Source: JAIBBG01 sp031417525
GTDB taxonomy: Bacteria; Bacteroidota; Bacteroidia; Flavobacteriales_D; Sanyastnellaceae
Reading direction: 5' to 3'
Assembly (NCBI GenBank): GCA_031417525.1
Contig: JANOVT010000143.1
Coordinates: 1-28,207 of the forward strand
Length of the DNA stretch: 28,207 bases
Shown here: positions 1-7,462 of the stretch, piece by piece
Layout of the letters: every line of letters begins with the position of its first letter
Numbering within the stretch: position 1 is the first letter of the stretch
Position numbers and translations under genes: made by a program
Notes under the pieces: model-generated
What the model saw: the letters and a program-made list of their open reading frames with translations, nothing else
Database searches by the model: none
Told to the model about the DNA's origin: nothing

Positions 1-2345
1 GAATTCAACGAGTTGAAGATGAAATGCGGATTCATGTTGGCATTTAACGCCTGCTGTCGGAGCTCACTCATTTTCGCGCGAATGACCAGCTTGCGTTTTT
101 TTGACCGATAAAAAAGAGAAAAAACGCCGATCACCAGAACGGTAAAAAAGAGAGCGACCAACATACGAAACCATAAAGTTTGTGTGAAGTGAGGACGAAT
201 GATGAAAGAAAGAGATTGAGCACTTCCCCAAATTCCATCTTCGTTTCTCGCACAAACTACATATTGATATTTACCCGGAGGCAGCGACCAGAACTCCGCG
301 CTTCGGTTGGTGGTTTCCACCCAAAAATCCTGAAGACCAATGATGCGATAACGATAAGTCGTGTGATCACTTGTTCGATAATTCAGACTGATAAAATTGA
401 TTCTAATGTTATTTTGATCGTTTGAAAGCTGGATGGTCTCTGAAAGCATCATGGAAGAATCACCGACCAGAAAAGATTCTATTCTGACGTTCGAAAGACT
501 ACCATGGAGTGAAGTCGCATCGGGTTCAATCAAACAAATACCATCATTGGTTGCAACGTACAGCGTGTTTCCGATGAAGGTCAGATCATTCACCTCGTTC
601 GAAGGAAGACCTTTTTGAAAACTGACAATAAACGAATCAAATTTTTTCTGTCCCACATTGTGCATGGTGATCCGTTGTAGACCGCTTGCACAGCCGACCC
701 AAAGATTGCCGGCAGCATCGGTTTCCAGGCAATCAACCATATCCGAAAGCAGTCCATCCCTTTCGTTGATCACGGTTGACTTTTCGTCTTTGTAAAAAAT
801 CAATCCACTATTTCTTGTAGCAATGACGAGATGCTGATTCCATTCCACCATGTCGGCTACACGAGGTTTAGCACCCGACAGATTTAAGTCAACTTCCTTG
901 AATGCATTTTCCTTGTAAAGAAAAAGGCCGGAGTTTGCTCCAATCCAAAGTGTATTTGAAGCATCTTCATAAAGTGCATTGCATCTTTCTTTAAAAATCG
1001 CTTTGTCGACAGGCAGCCACTTTTCATTCACATCCATAAATGCGATACCATCTGCCAAGGCGAAAGCACACGACCCGTCACTCAATGAAATACTTTTTCT
1101 GATGGTACTTTCAATGTTGAGTGATTTTATTTTTCCATTCTTCACATCATAAAAATGTGGCTTGTTACCCAGAACAATATTCCCCTTGTCGGTAAATGTA
1201 AAATCGAGTGAAACGCCACTGGGAACAGCTTCCAATGTTGTCAATTGGGCCGTGTGATCCTTCAACTCATAGATTTTTCCTTCTGCGTCGCTATAAAAAA
1301 TTCCATCTTTAAATTTTTTGATGCTGATGGTTTTATTCTGTTTGCTGGTTTCGCCGGTTTTATAAACCTTGACATCCAATGAGGGAACAAAAAACAATCC
1401 GTTGTCGCGATCACCAAACCAATAATTTCCAGATTTGTCCTGTAGGACAGATGTAATAAAATGACCTTCAAAAAAAACTTCCGAATCACCCGGACCATTT
1501 GCGTAGTCGCGGATGCGATAAGCACCGTTACTATTCGTGAGCCACAAATTTCCGCTTCGATCGTGTTCAAGCGTAGAAAAAAGATACGGCGATGAATCAA
1601 AAAAAGCACTCACATTTCCTACATCATCAAAAATGACAAAACCACCTGGGCCGGCCAGTGCCCATTTGTTCTTTTCCACTTCCACACTGCAGGCCAGTTT
1701 GCATTCACCTGCTACATCGAGCAGGTAACTAATGTTATCCGTTGTGCTGATTCGATTATCGTTGGTCACTTCACCTACTTCCAGCGTGACAAGCTTTTCT
1801 CCCACCTTTCTCAAATAGTATGTCGGCTTTTCTCCGGCCTTCACTTCGAAAGGTTTGTATTCTTCTACACTATCGCCAAAACATTTGAAGAGTTGAATAC
1901 CGGAAAAAGTTGTCACCCACAAAGTATCATGCTCATCAAAATAAAACGGCCCGGGTAATTTATCGCGAAGCAATTCACCGATTCGTTCATTGCCTTTGTA
2001 AGCATGAATGGAATCTCCTTCCAGATAACAATAAGCGCCATTGTTGCACATAAACCACATCCTGCCTTGTCGATCTTCATTGATCAATAGAACATTGTTC
2101 GTCGGGAAACCATTTTTGGTTGTGTACACTTCAAACTCGTAGCCATTGAAACGTGCAGCACCACGTTCAGTGATGGACCAGATATAACCGCGACTGTCTT
2201 CAAACAAACCTTGAATTTGAGTAGAAGGCAAACCATCGCGTGTATCAAAATGTCTGAAGGAAACCGACTCTCGAATCTGCGCACCGACAAATTTTTGCAA
2301 GAGCAAAAGCAAAATGGGAATTAAAAATCGGAGGCAGTGCGGCAT
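1..2345 (-). CDS. Sensor histidine kinase, propeller/Y_Y_Y/LytS type (partial, 3' end outside window)
   Basis: The frame is open from the ATG at 2345 through the left edge, about 781 codons. It starts with a signal peptide (hydrophobic run of Ile/Leu at residues 7-16, ending near GAQ). Residues about 25-600 contain repeated short blades such as DSRGYIW, DRQGRMWF and DKSGNYWFG, typical of the two-component regulator propeller (Reg_prop). A Y_Y_Y domain follows at about 645-715 (starts NNIRINFISL), then one membrane segment at about 727-745. A LytS-type kinase domain then begins with the signature NPHFIFNSLN, whose phospho-acceptor is His774. The ATPase part lies outside the window. The ATG overlaps the stop of the upstream LytTR regulator (TGATG), so the two are translationally coupled and form a two-component pair. 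Family membership is seen directly; the ligand is unknown. Confidence 0.9.
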   Translation of the reverse strand, partial: MPHCLRFLIPILLLLLQKFVGAQIRESVSFRHFDTRDGLPSTQIQGLFEDSRGYIWSITERGAARFNGYEFEVYTTKNGFPTNNVLLINEDRQGRMWFMCNNGAYCYLEGDSIHAYKGNERIGELLRDKLPGPFYFDEHDTLWVTTFSGIQLFKCFGDSVEEYKPFEVKAGEKPTYYLRKVGEKLVTLEVGEVTNDNRISTTDNISYLLDVAGECKLACSVEVEKNKWALAGPGGFVIFDDVGNVSAFFDSSPYLFSTLEHDRSGNLWLTNSNGAYRIRDYANGPGDSEVFFEGHFITSVLQDKSGNYWFGDRDNGLFFVPSLDVKVYKTGETSKQNKTISIKKFKDGIFYSDAEGKIYELKDHTAQLTTLEAVPSGVSLDFTFTDKGNIVLGNKPHFYDVKNGKIKSLNIESTIRKSISLSDGSCAFALADGIAFMDVNEKWLPVDKAIFKERCNALYEDASNTLWIGANSGLFLYKENAFKEVDLNLSGAKPRVADMVEWNQHLVIATRNSGLIFYKDEKSTVINERDGLLSDMVDCLETDAAGNLWVGCASGLQRITMHNVGQKKFDSFIVSFQKGLPSNEVNDLTFIGNTLYVATNDGICLIEPDATSLHGSLSNVRIESFLVGDSSMMLSETIQLSNDQNNIRINFISLNYRTSDHTTYRYRIIGLQDFWVETTNRSAEFWSLPPGKYQYVVCARNEDGIWGSAQSLSFIIRPHFTQTLWFRMLVALFFTVLVIGVFSLFYRSKKRKLVIRAKMSELRQQALNANMNPHFIFNSLN

Positions 2346-3124
2346 CAAGGCTTGATGAATCGTTGTTTGATCGTATCCAAAAATAAGGGCAGACGGCGTT
2401 TGGCTATCTGAAGTTTTGTGCCATCTAACAATTCCGCCATGCCACCATCATCTCGCAAATAACCTTTCAGAAAACGAATATTGATGATATGTGAGTTGTG
2501 AATACGAATGAAGAGCGATTCATCCAGAAAATCTTCGAAGTGTTTCATGGGTTTGCTGACAAGCACCTTTTCACCATTGCGAAGAAAAATCGTCGTGTAG
2601 TTGCTATCGCTTTCAAGCCGGATGATGTCCGACATATTTTCAAAACGATAACCGGAATGATCAGGAAGTGCAATTCGCTGCGGTGAATCTTCATGCGAAG
2701 TCTGGATCATGAGTTTCAACGCATCATTATAACCCTTTTCGAAATTCGGATTTTCACTTTTCAATCGATGAAGTTGCTCCAACTTTTTAGCCGCGCTTTG
2801 AAGTTCCTTGATGCTAACGGGTTTCAGGATATAATCAATCGCACTCGCTTTGATCGCTTTTAATGCATACTTCTCAAATGCCGTCACAAACACGACCATT
2901 GGTTTTGGCTCTTCCAGTTTACTAAGGAGTGTAAAACCATCGATGTCATTCATGTGTACATCGAGAAAAATCGCATCGGGTTGTAGATCCTTGATGTGGT
3001 TAATTCCATCCATACCGGAAAAAGCTGTTCCTGCAATAGACAACTCGGGACAATATTGTTGCACGAGTCCCATGAGAATTTCACGTGCATTTTTTTCGTC
3101 GTCTATGATGAGGCATTTGACCAT
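2345..3124 (-). CDS. LytTR-family response regulator
   Basis: This 259-residue protein has a receiver domain (residues about 1-120) with the acidic pair D8/D9, phospho-acceptor D55 (IFLDVHM), T81 and K101. It ends in a LytTR DNA-binding domain (about 155-255, including RLESDSNYTTIF and FIRIHNSHIINI). I chose the ATG at 3124 because MVKCLIIDDE is the usual start of the family; an in-frame ATG at 3169 would add 15 residues with no family match. It is the partner of the overlapping sensor kinase gene and should act as a transcription factor in the cytoplasm. A 21-bp-period direct repeat upstream (3191-3222) is a candidate autoregulatory site. The class is clear; the regulon is unknown. Confidence 0.93.
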   Translation of the reverse strand: MVKCLIIDDEKNAREILMGLVQQYCPELSIAGTAFSGMDGINHIKDLQPDAIFLDVHMNDIDGFTLLSKLEEPKPMVVFVTAFEKYALKAIKASAIDYILKPVSIKELQSAAKKLEQLHRLKSENPNFEKGYNDALKLMIQTSHEDSPQRIALPDHSGYRFENMSDIIRLESDSNYTTIFLRNGEKVLVSKPMKHFEDFLDESLFIRIHNSHIINIRFLKGYLRDDGGMAELLDGTKLQIAKRRLPLFLDTIKQRFIKP

Positions 3125-3190
3125 GGTCCTGTTTGACAGAATTGATTCAGACAAATGAACACGATACAAAGGACGAAATGATACATTCTT

Positions 3191-3222
3191 TGAGAATTCG
3201 GGGGTGAAATGTGAGAATTCGG
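3191..3222. promoter_or_regulatory. Direct repeat, candidate LytTR-binding site
   Basis: TGAGAATTCGG occurs twice with a period of 21 bp (3191-3201 and 3212-3222), 67-98 bases upstream of the LytTR regulator start. LytTR domains are known to bind two about 9-bp direct repeats one to two helical turns apart, so this fits autoregulation. A related single element, GAATTCTCC, lies at 3307-3315 in the opposite sense. The site is seen; its function is inferred. Confidence 0.45.
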
Positions 3223-3396
3223 CCGGTGAATCATATCCTATCCTTATTACGGCAATCGGCTTTCATTCAAAATCATGTCCTAAAACTAGTTCTTTTGTTA
3301 CATTTTGAATTCTCCAATGAGTCATGGAATTTTTAGAAGCATTGGGCTTGTTATTTCAATACTAGCGACAATCAGCAAGGGTTACAAAGAAGATTG

Positions 3397-3404
3397 TACC
3401 TTTG
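3397..3404 (+). promoter_or_regulatory. Bacteroidota -7 box (TAccTTTG) before the PIN gene
   Basis: TACCTTTG matches the Bacteroidota -7 consensus TAnnTTTG and ends 5 bases before the ATG at 3410. If it is used, the transcript would be almost leaderless. No clear TTG -33 box lies at the expected distance, which lowers confidence. Confidence 0.35.
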
Positions 3405-3409
3405 TGTCT

Positions 3410-3877
3410 ATGACGAAAAAAGTCTATTTAGATACATCGGTTGTTGGCGGCTACTTTGACAAAGAGTTCGAAGCAGACACCATTCCCTTTTTCGAGCGCG
3501 TTATCCTTGGTGAATTGACAATCATTGTATCCGATCTTTTAGAAGCAGAACTACTGAGAGCGCCCGACTTTGTTAAGGAATTGATGTCGAGCATTCCCGA
3601 AAAAAACAAGTTGAAAGTAAAGCTGACACAAGAAGCAATTGAACTTGCTGATAAATACATTGAAGCAAAAGTCGTTGGAAAAACTAGTCGTGCAGATTGT
3701 CAACACATTGCTATGGCAACCTTGAACAACGCAGACGTTTTGGTAAGTTGGAATTTTAAGCATATCGTAAATCTTGACAGAATCAGAGGATACAACGGTA
3801 TCAATTATCAGCTTGGGCATCAGATGATAGAAATTAGAACCCCAAAAGAAATATTTCACTATGAAAACGAAGATTAA
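3410..3877 (+). CDS. PIN-domain protein, probable VapC-like toxin
   Basis: The 155-residue protein starts MTKKVYLDTSVVGGYF, a PIN-domain N-terminus with the first catalytic Asp. It continues with a conserved acidic helix (DLLEAELLR), then RADCQHIAMATLNNADVLVSWNFKHIVN, which carries further acidic metal ligands. PIN domains are Mg-dependent RNases. The frame extends upstream to 3305, but that extension looks unrelated, and the ATG at 3410 sits just after a -7-like box. Its 3' end overlaps by 17 bases a small gene encoding a 51-residue protein, the arrangement of a toxin-antitoxin pair. The nuclease fold is well supported; toxicity is inferred from context. Confidence 0.82.
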   Translation: MTKKVYLDTSVVGGYFDKEFEADTIPFFERVILGELTIIVSDLLEAELLRAPDFVKELMSSIPEKNKLKVKLTQEAIELADKYIEAKVVGKTSRADCQHIAMATLNNADVLVSWNFKHIVNLDRIRGYNGINYQLGHQMIEIRTPKEIFHYENED

Positions 3878-4016
3878 AAAAACAGATCAAGATTTCGATG
3901 CGATCAAAGTGATGCGTGAAATTCGCGACAAAATCAGCATTGAAATAATGAATATGACATACGAGGAGGAAAGAGCTTATCTGGATAAATTGTTAGCTGC
4001 TGGTACCGCGAAATAA
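3861..4016 (+). CDS. Small protein paired with the PIN gene, probable antitoxin
   Basis: This 51-residue frame starts inside the end of the PIN gene and ends at TAA 4014-4016. It reads MKTKIKKTDQDFDAIKVMRE, then IRDKISIEIMNMTYEEERAYLDKL: a basic N-terminus followed by an amphipathic helical stretch. Small proteins with a FDxIKxMRxIRDKI-like core next to PIN genes recur in Bacteroidota and cyanobacteria as far as I recall. The overlap implies translational coupling and fixed stoichiometry. No DNA-binding domain is visible, so it more likely inhibits the PIN protein by binding it than by repression. Function is inferred. Confidence 0.72.
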   Translation: MKTKIKKTDQDFDAIKVMREIRDKISIEIMNMTYEEERAYLDKLLAAGTAK

Positions 4017-4109
4017 TATTGTTTGGATTATTCACTTTCCATTTTAAAGAAGTTCTTCCAACTCCTTTCATGAGTTTATGACTTCATTATTTCTTTAGGT
4101 ACTCGCTGA

Positions 4110-4185
4110 ATATGTATAGAAAAACCCGCTTTTCTATACATATCCCCAAAACAGGTATAGAAAACAGGCATTTTCTATACATATC
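4110..4185. repeat. Twin hairpins sharing the same arm sequence
   Basis: The first hairpin has 14-bp perfect arms (4110-4123 and 4130-4143) around a 6-nt loop. The second has 10-bp arms (4155-4164 and 4171-4180), also with a 6-nt loop. Both right arms are the same sequence, TTTTCTATACATATC, repeated at 4130-4144 and 4171-4185 (41-bp period). The pair lies between the PIN pair and glyS. It could be a terminator pair, an operator array of four half-sites, or a recombinase site. Only the structure is certain. Confidence 0.7.
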
Positions 4186-4241
4186 AGATATGACGAGCTA
4201 TTCCATTGAAAATCAATAATAGCAGTCAAAAAACCAGCACG

Positions 4242-4249
4242 TACATTCG
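4242..4249 (+). promoter_or_regulatory. Possible -7 box (TAcaTTcG) for glyS
   Basis: TACATTCG differs from TAnnTTTG by one base and ends 8 bases before the glyS ATG. It is followed by GCGCCCGCA, a setting seen before many Bacteroidota genes. No matching -33 box is obvious. Confidence 0.3.
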
Positions 4250-4257
4250 CGCCCGCA

Positions 4258-5802
4258 ATGCAAAACTCCGACGACAAACTCAAAAAGATCATCTCCCATT
4301 GTAAGGAGTATGGTTATGTATTTCCATCCAGTGAAATCTATGATGGATTAAGTGCCACGTATGATTATGGCCAATACGGTTCAGAACTAAAAAACAACAT
4401 CAAGGAATATTGGTGGAAGGCGATGACACGCCTGCATGAAAATATTGTCGGAATTGACGCCGCTATTTTTATGCATCCGACCACCTGGAAAGCAAGTGGC
4501 CACGTCGATGCATTCAACGATCCACTGATCGACAACAAAGACTCGAAAAAACGCTATCGCGCCGATGTACTTCTCGAAGACTACATTAAAAAGATCGAAG
4601 CGAAAAATGATAAGGAAGTAGAAAAAGCGAAAACCAAATTTGGCGACGCTTTCAACGAAGAGCAATTCCGCGCGACGAATCCGAATGTGCTTCGCAATCA
4701 GGAAAAAATCAACGCGGTGGCATCACGCATCAAAGCAGCGCTGGAATCTTCTGATCTGGTGGAGCTGAAACAAATTATTGAAGATTTAGAAATCGCCGAT
4801 CCGGAAACGGGTTCACGCAACTGGACCGATGTGCGCCAGTTCAATTTGATGTTCTCCACCGAAATCGGAAGTGTTGCCGGCGATGCAGCCACTATTTATC
4901 TGCGACCAGAAACGGCACAGGGAATCTTTGTCAATTTTCTGAACGTACAGAAAAGCGGAAGAATGAAAATTCCATTTGGAATTGCACAAATCGGTAAAGC
5001 ATTCAGAAACGAAATCATTGCGCGTCAATTCATTTTCCGCATGCGTGAATTCGAACAAATGGAGATGCAGTTTTTCATCAAACCGGGAACAGATAGTGAG
5101 TGGTACAACTACTGGAAAAATGCGCGCATCAAATGGCATCAGGCGTTGGGAATGGGTGATGAGAATTACAAATTCCATGATCACTTGAAACTTGCACATT
5201 ATGCAAAAGCGGCTTGTGATATCGAATTCAATTTCACGATGGGCTTTAAAGAGCTCGAGGGAATTCACTCACGTGGCGATTTCGATTTGGGAAAACACGA
5301 AGAATTTTCCGGAAAAAAACTTCGCTATCACGACACAGAAAGCGCCGAAAGTTTTGTTCCTTTTGTCATTGAAACATCAATTGGATTGGATCGCATGTTC
5401 CTCGCAACTCTCACCTATGCGTATTACGAAGAGAAACTGGAAGACGGATCTGAGCGTATTGTGTTGCGCATTCCTCCGGCACTTGCGCCGGTGAAAGTTG
5501 CAGTACTTCCATTGCTCAATAAAGACGGACTTCCGGAAAAAGCACGTGAGATCGTAGACAAACTCAAACTCGATTTCAATTTACAATACGACGCGAAAGA
5601 TGCGATTGGTCGTCGATACAGAAGACAGGATGCCATCGGAACACCATACTGTGTAACCATAGATCACGACACCCTCAACGACAATTGCGTGACGATTCGC
5701 GAGCGCGATTCCATGAAACAAGAACGTATCAGCATTGATAAAGTGCGTGAGATACTTGCAGAGCACGTGAGCATGAATCGGTTGTTGGAGAAGTTGGTGT
5801 AG
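4258..5802 (+). CDS. glyS: Glycyl-tRNA synthetase, homodimeric class II type
   Basis: This 514-residue enzyme charges tRNA-Gly with glycine in the cytoplasm. The N-terminal catalytic domain starts with CKEYGYVFPSSEIYDGL. It carries RPETAQG (216-222), class II motif 2 (FRNEIIARQFIFRMREFEQ, from residue 249) and motif 3 (ETSIGLDRMF, from 372). The anticodon-binding domain starts at about 405 (PPALAPVKVAVLPL). An insertion of charged helices at about 100-180 is typical of this form. This is the single-chain alpha2 type, not the alpha2beta2 form of proteobacteria. It stands alone in its transcript: hairpins precede it and a long palindrome follows 26 bases after the stop. Length and motifs look intact. 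The gene name glyQS is also used for this family. Confidence 0.98.
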   Translation: MQNSDDKLKKIISHCKEYGYVFPSSEIYDGLSATYDYGQYGSELKNNIKEYWWKAMTRLHENIVGIDAAIFMHPTTWKASGHVDAFNDPLIDNKDSKKRYRADVLLEDYIKKIEAKNDKEVEKAKTKFGDAFNEEQFRATNPNVLRNQEKINAVASRIKAALESSDLVELKQIIEDLEIADPETGSRNWTDVRQFNLMFSTEIGSVAGDAATIYLRPETAQGIFVNFLNVQKSGRMKIPFGIAQIGKAFRNEIIARQFIFRMREFEQMEMQFFIKPGTDSEWYNYWKNARIKWHQALGMGDENYKFHDHLKLAHYAKAACDIEFNFTMGFKELEGIHSRGDFDLGKHEEFSGKKLRYHDTESAESFVPFVIETSIGLDRMFLATLTYAYYEEKLEDGSERIVLRIPPALAPVKVAVLPLLNKDGLPEKAREIVDKLKLDFNLQYDAKDAIGRRYRRQDAIGTPYCVTIDHDTLNDNCVTIRERDSMKQERISIDKVREILAEHVSMNRLLEKLV

Positions 5803-5828
5803 GTATTTTTCGTTCAAGAACCCAGCGA

Positions 5829-5894
5829 AAAACCGAAAATTATTCGGATATTTTTCGAGTCGACTCGAAAAATATCCGAATAATTTTCGGTTTT
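5829..5894. terminator. Perfect 66-bp palindrome, probable (bidirectional) terminator
   Basis: Two 33-base arms are exact reverse complements with no spacer, centred on GAGTCGACTC (5857-5866). The palindrome starts 26 bases after the glyS stop and its right arm ends in TTTT. In RNA it would fold as one long hairpin followed by a short U run, so it may terminate transcription in either direction. Its length and perfection exceed an ordinary terminator. Confidence 0.75.
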
Positions 5895-5953
5895 AGTTTG
5901 TGCTATACTATCCATGGGCCATGATAAACAGGGATTTAGCCAATATCATTCGC

Positions 5954-5961
5954 TACTTTCG
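5954..5961 (+). promoter_or_regulatory. Weak -7-like box upstream of the sigma/anti-sigma cluster
   Basis: TACTTTCG resembles TAnnTTTG with one mismatch and lies about 85 bases before the first gene of the cluster. No convincing -33 box was found, so this is tentative. Confidence 0.22.
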
Positions 5962-6046
5962 CACATAAAGGTAAGGCGATTCACATAATAGGGCCTCGGC
6001 AAGTTGGAAAATCCAAAATGCGAATAATATCGTATTTGAAGGTGAA

Positions 6047-6229
6047 ATGAGGAATGAGCAACTATACAGGCCAAGGGAAATCTCAAAAGAGCAAAAAGTT
6101 CTTGAGCTCATTTGTCTGAAAGGATTTTCGGTTAAAAAGGTTTCGCAAGCATTAAATATGCCTGAAGCCGAAATAAAAATAAATTTGAGATCTGAATTAT
6201 TTAAATACAGAAAAAACGGCGTTCAATGA
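6047..6229 (+). CDS. 60-residue helix-turn-helix protein resembling sigma region 4
   Basis: The protein reads RPREISKEQKVLELICLKGF then SVKKVSQALNMPEAEIKINL. That looks like the helix-turn-helix of sigma-70 region 4 (compare YTQAEISQKLDLPLGTIKTK in the full sigma factor downstream) without regions 2 or 3. Its stop overlaps the next ATG (ATGA, 6226-6229), so it is coupled to the anti-sigma gene. A short GAAGGTGAA precedes the start. It could be a decayed sigma factor, a DNA-binding accessory, or a decoy bound by the anti-sigma factor. The overlap and intact frame argue for a real gene; the role is unknown. Confidence 0.65.
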   Translation: MRNEQLYRPREISKEQKVLELICLKGFSVKKVSQALNMPEAEIKINLRSELFKYRKNGVQ

Positions 6230-6834
6230 ACATAAGAGAATATATAAAAACGGGGATTCTTGAAATGTATGTTTTAGGACAGACCAGTGATGAGGAAAAC
6301 CTTGAAATAGCAGCTCTGTCGAAAATTTATCCTGAAATAAAAACTGAGATAGATGAAATTACTGCATCATTTATTGCTTATTCAGAATCAACGGTAGGAG
6401 CGGTTAACCCTTCCGTTAAGCCCATGTTGTTGGCGACCATTGATTATACTGAACGACTGAGGGCAGGAGAAGCTCCAACTTTTCCCCCAATCCTGAACGC
6501 AAATTCCAAAATTTCTGATTTCGAAGAATGGACAAATAGGGCAGACATGATGGATCCGAAGCATTTCGAAGATATTTATGTCAAAATAATCGGGTACGAT
6601 TCACAAGCTAACACGGCAATTGTATGGATAAAAGGCGCTACCCCTTATGAAATTCATACGGACGAATATGAAAAGTTTCTGATTCTTGACGGCAGTTGTG
6701 ACATTGTTACAGACAGTGAAACCTACTCACTTCTTCCGGGCGATTACAAATCCATACCTCTACATGAAGGTCATGTTGTTAAAGTTACTTCAACCACTCC
6801 GTGTAAGGTAATCTTACAGAGAGTGGCGGCGTAA
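6226..6834 (+). CDS. Anti-sigma factor with C-terminal cupin (ChrR-like)
   Basis: The 202-residue protein begins MNIREYIKTGILEMYVLGQT, the N-terminal helix pattern of Bacteroidota anti-sigma factors (YI.SGILE.YVLG), with no membrane segment. Residues about 115-200 form a cupin barrel: IHTDEYEKFLILDGSCDI, then LLPGDYKSIPLHEGHVV, with His/Glu residues placed to bind a metal. Soluble cupin anti-sigma factors release their ECF sigma on sensing a chemical signal, as ChrR does for singlet oxygen. It overlaps the HTH mini-gene and is followed 56 bases later by an ECF sigma factor, its probable partner. The usual order in this phylum is sigma first, so the arrangement is reversed here. The signal is not known. 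Confidence 0.82.
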   Translation: MNIREYIKTGILEMYVLGQTSDEENLEIAALSKIYPEIKTEIDEITASFIAYSESTVGAVNPSVKPMLLATIDYTERLRAGEAPTFPPILNANSKISDFEEWTNRADMMDPKHFEDIYVKIIGYDSQANTAIVWIKGATPYEIHTDEYEKFLILDGSCDIVTDSETYSLLPGDYKSIPLHEGHVVKVTSTTPCKVILQRVAA

Positions 6835-6890
6835 ATTTTTCCCGTCGGGTGATGAATGAATACAACACTAGCACTTAATTCCACAAAAAA

Positions 6891-7454
6891 TTGACAATCC
6901 AAACGAATTACAGCGAAGAAGATATGGTGGCAGGGCTCACTTCGGGCAACCAACAAATTTTTGCTGTCTTGTATGATAATTACTCCAGAGCTTTGTACGG
7001 AATCATTAAAAAAGTGATCGATAACGACACAATTGCAGAAGACTTATTGCAGGAAACATTTATCAAGATATGGAACAATCGTTATTCGTATGACTTCTCA
7101 AAAGGAAGATTGTTCACCTGGATGGTATCGATCGCAAGAAATTCAAGCATCGATTATCTGCGTTCCAAACAAAACAAATTTGAAGAGAAGGTGAACAAAG
7201 GTGAGAACGCCCTTACAGAAATAAATAAAATCCGAAGCGTCGAAATACCTATTGACCAAATCGGATTAAAAAATGTATTCAGCACATTAAGCCAAGACCA
7301 CCGCACACTGATCAATCTCGCGTATTTTGAAGGCTACACGCAAGCAGAAATTTCTCAAAAATTAGACCTGCCATTAGGAACTATCAAGACTAAAATTCGC
7401 ACAGCACTTACTACACTTAGAAATGAAATGAAACAATCCATTTCTGCCACATAA
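6891..7454 (+). CDS. ECF RNA polymerase sigma factor (sigma-70 family)
   Basis: This 187-residue protein has region 2 (LYDNYSRALYGIIKKV, then DLLQETFIKIWNN and FTWMVSIARNSSIDYLRSK) and region 4 (TLSQDHRTLINLAYFEGYTQ, then EISQKLDLPLGTIKTKI). Together these direct core RNA polymerase to a dedicated promoter set. The only in-frame starts are TTG at 6891 and ATG at 6924; I prefer TTG, since ATG would cut into the sequence before region 2. No Shine-Dalgarno is visible. The upstream cupin protein is its likely inhibitor. The downstream signal peptidase, DUF4331, TPR and HupE-like genes are its likely targets, inferred from position only. Confidence 0.93.
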   Translation: MTIQTNYSEEDMVAGLTSGNQQIFAVLYDNYSRALYGIIKKVIDNDTIAEDLLQETFIKIWNNRYSYDFSKGRLFTWMVSIARNSSIDYLRSKQNKFEEKVNKGENALTEINKIRSVEIPIDQIGLKNVFSTLSQDHRTLINLAYFEGYTQAEISQKLDLPLGTIKTKIRTALTTLRNEMKQSISAT

Positions 7455-7462
7455 TGCAATAA

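Noticed and set aside
1..2345. Several short minus-strand genes in place of one kinase
   Set aside because: One frame stays open from 2345 to the window edge with signal peptide, propeller, Y_Y_Y and NPHFIFN motifs; the short frames lie in other phases.
3305..3409. N-terminal extension of the PIN protein from ATG 3305
   Set aside because: The added 35 residues do not fit a PIN domain, and a -7-like box lies within them just before the better start.
4110..4257. T-box or other riboswitch before glyS
   Set aside because: No T-box core or specifier structure is visible, and T-boxes are largely a feature of Firmicutes; only simple hairpins are present.
6047..6229. Complete ECF sigma factor
   Set aside because: Only a region-4-like helix-turn-helix is present; no region 2 can be found upstream in any frame.
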